Shown in pieces: positions 16,627 to 20,573 of a DNA stretch of 20,573 bases. Both the position numbers and the translations under genes were made by a program. Positions within the stretch are counted from its first letter, which is position 1, and every line of letters begins with the position of its first letter. The notes beneath the pieces were generated by a model. That model worked only from the letters and a program-made list of their open reading frames with translations, searched no databases and was not told the DNA's origin. Source of the stretch: an uncultured Chryseolinea sp. (lineage in GTDB: Bacteria; Bacteroidota; Bacteroidia; Cytophagales; Cyclobacteriaceae). Location of the stretch: positions 1 to 20,573 of the forward strand of contig CAMLER010000011.1 in assembly GCA_946478915.1 (NCBI GenBank), written 5' to 3'.

Positions 16627-19317
16627 ATGTTCATCCCTTCTTCCACCTATAGAATTCAGTTCAATAAAGATTTTACTTTTGATCGTTTCAATGGCATTGT
16701 TGACTACCTGCACGATCTTGGAATCTCGACGATTTATGCGTCTCCGATTCTGAAGTCTACTAAGGGCAGCGTACATGGCTATGATGTTACAGATCCCCAC
16801 ACCATTGACCCGGAAATCGGTTCCCTTGATGAACTTAAATTGTTGGCTCAACGATTAAAAAAGAAAGGGATGACGTGGCTGCAAGACATCGTGCCGAACC
16901 ATATGGCGTTTGATGTTTCCAATTCCAGATTGATGGATGTATTAGAACGCGGCCCCTTGTCTCCCTATTACCATTATTTTGATATTGACTGGGATCATCC
17001 TTCACCGTCGTTAAACGGTAAGTTGCTTGTGCCGTTTTTGGGTGATGATTTGGACACTTGTATTGCAAACAAACAGATAAGACTGAATTTTACCCAGTCT
17101 GGATTCGTGATTGAATATTTTGATGCGCGATATCCGGTGTCTGTTGGCGCGTATGATCAGTTGTTTTCGATTTTGTCTACGTCAGCAGGTAAGAAATTAA
17201 AGAGCGAGTGGGAACATTTTAAAGCCGGGGCTGCTCCGCGGGCTGACCTAAAGACATGGCAAACAGTGAAGTCGAGTTGGATCAATTCAATTTCACGAAC
17301 AGAAGAAAATAACATTCGGAAGATATTAACAGAAGTCGAAGCGGACAGCCAAAAATTATGGGAGATTCTCCAACGACAACACTATGTACTTTCGCATTGG
17401 AAGAGAACAGAAAAGGAGATTAATTATCGTCGATTCTTTACGGTAAATGAATTGATTTGCCTTCGAATGGAGGACGAGAATGTTTTTAACGAATATCATT
17501 CATTCCTTCGGACATTGTATAAGGAAAATATTATTCAGGGATTTCGGATAGATCACATTGATGGACTAAAGGACCCCGCTGTGTATATCCAAAGACTGAG
17601 AGCCATGTTCGGTGATAATTGCTATATCATTGCTGAAAAAATCCTCGAAGCGAAGGAGACCATACCATTAAGTTGGCCATTACAGGGTACAAGCGGATAT
17701 GAATTCCTTGCCCATGTTAATCAATTATTCACCGACAGAAAAGGGGCAAGAAAACTTGTCGAATACTATGAAAAACTGGTTCCGCAACTCCCTGGCTATA
17801 AGCAAATCGTGGATGAAAATAAAAGAATGATACTGGACAATTACATGTCAGGGGAATGGGATAATCTTACAAATTATTTTTATAAGCTGAACCTCGCAGG
17901 GTCATTCGAAAGAGTGAATATCAAAGAGGCAATAGGCGCTGTACTGGTGTCGCTGCCGGTTTATCGTATATATCCTGACGATCTGCCTCTTGTCGGAACT
18001 GATCTTGTTATAATGGCCGAGGCAATTCAAAAGGCGAAGCACTTGTCACCTTCGTGTGTCTCCGCGTTGAACTATTTCAATGAACTCTTAGTCTCTCCTG
18101 CTCAGGATCAGAAAGGCAAAATACTGGACTTTCTAAAAAGGATGATGCAATATGCCGGACCTTTGACTGCAAAGGGGGTTGAAGACACCACTTTCTATGT
18201 TTATAATCCTTTGATCTCCCATGACGAGGTGGGTGACTCGCCTTCGGCAATGGGTATATCAATTAGAGATTTTCATGCGCGCATGGTACTTCGTCAGCAG
18301 ACTACGCCTTTTTCCCTGAATACGACAGCGACACATGACACCAAGCGCGGAGAAGACGTTCGAATAAGATTAAACGTACTCAGTGAGATCCCGGACCAGT
18401 GGATTGACGCGGTGGAAAAATGGTTTCAGATGAATCGCAACGCACACACTATCCTCAACGGGCATGCTGCACCCACAGTGAATGACGAGTACTTCATATA
18501 TCAGTCCATAGTGGGCGGGTTTCCTGAAGATTTAAAGCCATCTGAAACGTGGGTAAATCGCTTGCAGGAATATCTCGTAAAAGCATTGAGGGAAGCGAAG
18601 ATAAATACGAGTTGGGAATCGCCTGATGACGCGTACGAAAATGCCTGCAAAGAATTTATCGACAAGATCATCTATCATAACAAGGAATTTATCGGTGATG
18701 TAACCCAATTCTTGAAAGTCATCTTGCCGTATGCGAATGCGAATGCGCTGGGTCAAATGCTAATAAAGATCACGGCTCCGGGGGTTCCGGATGTCTACCA
18801 GGGTTGTGAGCAATGGGATCTTAGCTATGTTGATCCGGACAATAGGCGTGCAGTTGATTACGATATCAGAAAAACGTTTCTGGACCAAATACGCGAAAAA
18901 GAGAAAGGTGACCCAACGGATCTTTTTTCATATTTACGTGAACTTCGCGAACAGGGTGTTGAAAAATTTTTTGTAGGCAGAAGGGCATTGCGCTTTAGAA
19001 GGGATAACAACAAGATCTTTACGCACGGGGAATACCTGCCTCTTCAGGTTTCAGGTAGTCATCCCGTTGCGTGTGCCTTCGCTCGTTGTTACAATGACGA
19101 ATGCGTATTAATTGTTGTGCCAGTCGCATTAGCCGGTAAGAATGGATGGTCAGACGAATCGATTTCGGTACCCGTCACGCTTTCGGGACGCTGGACCAAC
19201 ATATTTACAGGAACGCTCATGGATATCAGCGATCAGATTTCGCTTCGCGAGATACTTTCAGATTTTCCCTTAGGTTTCCTTACTGGCAAAATATCACGTC
19301 AGCAAATTGCTGAATGA
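16627..19317 (+). CDS. treY: Malto-oligosyltrehalose synthase (GH13_26)
   Basis: Isomerises the reducing-end alpha-1,4 linkage of a maltodextrin to alpha,alpha-1,1, giving maltooligosyl trehalose for TreZ. The 896 residues lie within the family range. The N-terminal STYRIQF and YASPILKSTKGSVHGYDV are TreY signatures. Further motifs are DIVPNHMAF, GFRIDHIDGL with nucleophile D309, IIAEKIL with acid/base E337, and TATHDTKRGEDVR with D571; the large insertions between barrel strands are typical. The C-terminal PGVPDVYQGCE and DNRR motifs are intact. The start lies 2 bases after the treZ stop, so the pair is probably translationally coupled. Its substrate, linear maltodextrin, would come from the divergent GlgX/MalQ operon. 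It ends six bases from the convergent osmC stop, with no terminator between. Confidence 0.97.
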   Translation: MFIPSSTYRIQFNKDFTFDRFNGIVDYLHDLGISTIYASPILKSTKGSVHGYDVTDPHTIDPEIGSLDELKLLAQRLKKKGMTWLQDIVPNHMAFDVSNSRLMDVLERGPLSPYYHYFDIDWDHPSPSLNGKLLVPFLGDDLDTCIANKQIRLNFTQSGFVIEYFDARYPVSVGAYDQLFSILSTSAGKKLKSEWEHFKAGAAPRADLKTWQTVKSSWINSISRTEENNIRKILTEVEADSQKLWEILQRQHYVLSHWKRTEKEINYRRFFTVNELICLRMEDENVFNEYHSFLRTLYKENIIQGFRIDHIDGLKDPAVYIQRLRAMFGDNCYIIAEKILEAKETIPLSWPLQGTSGYEFLAHVNQLFTDRKGARKLVEYYEKLVPQLPGYKQIVDENKRMILDNYMSGEWDNLTNYFYKLNLAGSFERVNIKEAIGAVLVSLPVYRIYPDDLPLVGTDLVIMAEAIQKAKHLSPSCVSALNYFNELLVSPAQDQKGKILDFLKRMMQYAGPLTAKGVEDTTFYVYNPLISHDEVGDSPSAMGISIRDFHARMVLRQQTTPFSLNTTATHDTKRGEDVRIRLNVLSEIPDQWIDAVEKWFQMNRNAHTILNGHAAPTVNDEYFIYQSIVGGFPEDLKPSETWVNRLQEYLVKALREAKINTSWESPDDAYENACKEFIDKIIYHNKEFIGDVTQFLKVILPYANANALGQMLIKITAPGVPDVYQGCEQWDLSYVDPDNRRAVDYDIRKTFLDQIREKEKGDPTDLFSYLRELREQGVEKFFVGRRALRFRRDNNKIFTHGEYLPLQVSGSHPVACAFARCYNDECVLIVVPVALAGKNGWSDESISVPVTLSGRWTNIFTGTLMDISDQISLREILSDFPLGFLTGKISRQQIAE

Positions 19318-19323
19318 TTCGAC

Positions 19324-19737
19324 TTACGACTCCAGCGTTGCGGTTAGTGAAATGTTTGTATTGAGCAACTTGGAGACAGGGCAGTTCGCCTTTGCGTCCT
19401 CAGCGCAAGTTTTAAACTTTTCTTCTGTGATTCCAGGTACTTTCGCCTTTAGCACTAATTGTGATTGTGTAATTGTGCCGTCATCAATGGTGATTGTACA
19501 ATCAGTTGTAATTTGTTGCGGTGTAAAACCAGCTTCACCCAGAACGAAACTTAGTTTCATGCTAAAGCAGCCGGCATGAGCGGCAGCAATCAATTCTTCC
19601 GGGTTAGTACCTTTACCTTCTGCGAATCTGGAGTTAAATGAATATTGAGTCTTGTCGAGGATAGTGCTTTGAGTGGTAAGATTTCCAGTGCCTTCTTTTC
19701 CGGAACCGTTCCAAATCGCTGTTGCTTTTCTTTTCAT
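19324..19737 (-). CDS. osmC: OsmC-type peroxiredoxin
   Basis: A 137-residue thiol peroxidase that reduces organic hydroperoxides, cytoplasmic and active as a dimer in known members. The sequence follows E. coli OsmC closely: FNSRFAEGKGTNPEELI, AAHAGCFSM with peroxidatic C57, GEAGFTP, and KANCPVSKLL with resolving C119. Two further cysteines (C80 and C111) are not part of the usual pair. The start ATG at 19737 sits about 26 bases after a good Bacteroidota promoter. It is monocistronic and convergent with treY. OsmC proteins elsewhere respond to osmotic or oxidative stress, which fits a trehalose neighbour, but no shared regulation is visible. Confidence 0.95.
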   Translation of the reverse strand: MKRKATAIWNGSGKEGTGNLTTQSTILDKTQYSFNSRFAEGKGTNPEELIAAAHAGCFSMKLSFVLGEAGFTPQQITTDCTITIDDGTITQSQLVLKAKVPGITEEKFKTCAEDAKANCPVSKLLNTNISLTATLES

Positions 19738-19762
19738 AATTATTGAGTTAGTGTGAAAGTTG

Positions 19763-19792
19763 CAAATGTAATATCCTCAGCATGTCTAGCAA
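19763..19792 (-). promoter_or_regulatory. Bacteroidota-type promoter of osmC
   Basis: Read on the minus strand, CTTG (its TTG at 19792-19790) is followed after 19 bases by TACATTTG (19770-19763), a perfect match to the -7 consensus TAnnTTTG at the preferred spacing. It leaves a leader of about 20 bases before the osmC ATG at 19737. This is the cleanest promoter in the window and supports the phylum assignment. Confidence 0.65.
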
Positions 19793-19991
19793 GTGCTAAG
19801 GTATCTGAATTAACGTGGTATCGGAAACACAATGATGTAACGATCCCATTTAGTTATAAACAGGCGGATCATTTTATTGTTTCTAATGATTCAACGACAT
19901 CAGCCTGTCATTTCCAAAACGAAAAAAGGAACGCGCAATCGTTTTCTTTCGAAAAATTTTCTACTTTCGTCATCAGACCCTTTCTTGGCCG

Positions 19992-20573
19992 ATGAAGAAT
20001 TTTAAAACATATTCCGACGAGGCATTACTCAAGCTCTTGAGACAGCAGGAGTTAGGGGCATTTGAAGAAATTTATCTGCGCTATTGGAGGAAGCTTTATT
20101 CGGCGGCATATAAAAGGCTAATGTCGCGGGAAACCGCGGAAGAAATTGTGCAGGATATTTTTACTTCTCTTTGGGTTAATAGACATACAGCGAAAATTGA
20201 TGTTTTATCCTCCTATCTTGTAACGGCGGTTAAGTACAAGGTAATAAATCACCTGGAGAAGGAGATGTCGCGTAGGTTGTACGCTGAAGCTCAAATTCGA
20301 TCCGAACTTGTGCTTGATAATTCCACCGAGGAAACTGTTTTAATGAACGAATTAAACACGGCGCTGGAGAGAGAGATTCAAAAGCTTCCTCCTAAAAGAA
20401 AACAAATATTCAAGATGAGTCGCGAAGATCATCTTTCGATCAAAGAAGTAGCATCCCACTTAGGAATATCCGAGAAGACTGCTGAAAACCAATTGGGAAA
20501 AGCGCTTAAAGTATTGAAGCTTAACCTAAAGCACTTTAATCTTTTCTTTTTGATCATGGCGTGTTCCGCCGCA
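19992..20573 (+). CDS. ECF-type RNA polymerase sigma factor (3' end beyond window)
   Basis: An open frame of 194 codons runs from the ATG at 19992 to the window edge without a stop. Residues about 22-62 match sigma-70 region 2 (FEEIYLRYWRKLY, then AEEIVQDIFTSLW). Residues about 122-178 match region 4 (IQKLPPKRKQIF, then a helix-turn-helix SIKEVASHLGISEKTAENQL). A hydrophobic end (FNLFFLIMA) is common in Bacteroidota ECF factors of about 190-200 residues, so only a few codons should be missing. Genes of this type are often followed by a FecR-like anti-sigma factor and a TonB-dependent transporter, which would lie outside the window. Its upstream region shares the 254-base gap with osmC; TACTTTCG at 19962-19969 is a near match to the -7 motif but has no -33 partner. 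Confidence 0.93.
   Translation, partial: MKNFKTYSDEALLKLLRQQELGAFEEIYLRYWRKLYSAAYKRLMSRETAEEIVQDIFTSLWVNRHTAKIDVLSSYLVTAVKYKVINHLEKEMSRRLYAEAQIRSELVLDNSTEETVLMNELNTALEREIQKLPPKRKQIFKMSREDHLSIKEVASHLGISEKTAENQLGKALKVLKLNLKHFNLFFLIMACSAA

Noticed and set aside
19753..19995. Plus-strand 80-residue open frame between osmC and the sigma factor
   Set aside because: It runs through the osmC promoter and overlaps the sigma factor start in another frame, with no protein-like pattern.
1..20573. CRISPR array, insertion sequence, tRNA, rRNA or defence island
   Set aside because: No regularly spaced repeats, transposase or integrase motifs, cloverleaf sequences or defence-type domains were seen on either strand.

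Overview
The window looks like a piece of a Bacteroidota chromosome, probably Cytophagales-like. Three things point there. The sensor kinases have the large periplasmic Reg_prop/Y_Y_Y sensor domains typical of the phylum. The sigma factor at the right end is a short ECF type with a hydrophobic tail. Ribosome binding sites are poor, but at least one good TTG-N19-TAnnTTTG promoter is visible (upstream of osmC). The genus is inference only.

Layout. (1) 2-7512, plus strand: two tandem paralogous hybrid histidine kinases. The first has lost its 5' end to the window edge. Each has a periplasmic beta-propeller sensor, Y_Y_Y domain, one membrane helix, coiled coil, HisKA, HATPase and two receiver domains. 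Neither has an AraC-type DNA-binding domain or an Hpt domain. (2) 13925-7592, minus strand: a four-gene operon in which every neighbouring pair overlaps, in transcription order GT4 glycosyltransferase (glycogen synthase-like), GH57 alpha-amylase-like protein, GlgX debranching enzyme and MalQ 4-alpha-glucanotransferase. (3) 13926-14269: a divergent intergenic region with a hairpin close to the GT4 start codon and a perfect 21-bp tandem duplication. (4) 14270-14641, plus: a small SPW-repeat membrane protein followed by a good intrinsic terminator. (5) 14807-19317, plus: treZ-treY, separated by 2 bp. (6) 19737-19324, minus: OsmC peroxiredoxin, convergent with treY. (7) 19992-end, plus: an ECF sigma factor cut by the window edge.

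How the genes fit together. None of the carbohydrate enzymes has a signal peptide, so this is cytoplasmic storage and stress metabolism, not a polysaccharide utilisation locus; no susC/susD is present. GlgX removes branches from glycogen, MalQ re-sorts the released maltodextrins, TreY converts the reducing end of a maltodextrin to a trehalosyl unit, and TreZ releases trehalose. The GT4/GH57 pair presumably handles alpha-glucan synthesis or trimming, but its exact role is the least certain part. glgB, glgC, glgP, treS and otsAB are not in the window. Trehalose production, OsmC and perhaps the SPW protein suggest a stress or desiccation theme (inference).

I see no clearly undescribed system such as a defence island, CRISPR array, mobile element or RNA gene. 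The best leads are the GT4-GH57 pair fused into a glycogen-to-trehalose divergon, the output-less double-receiver kinases, and the repeat and hairpin in the divergent control region.
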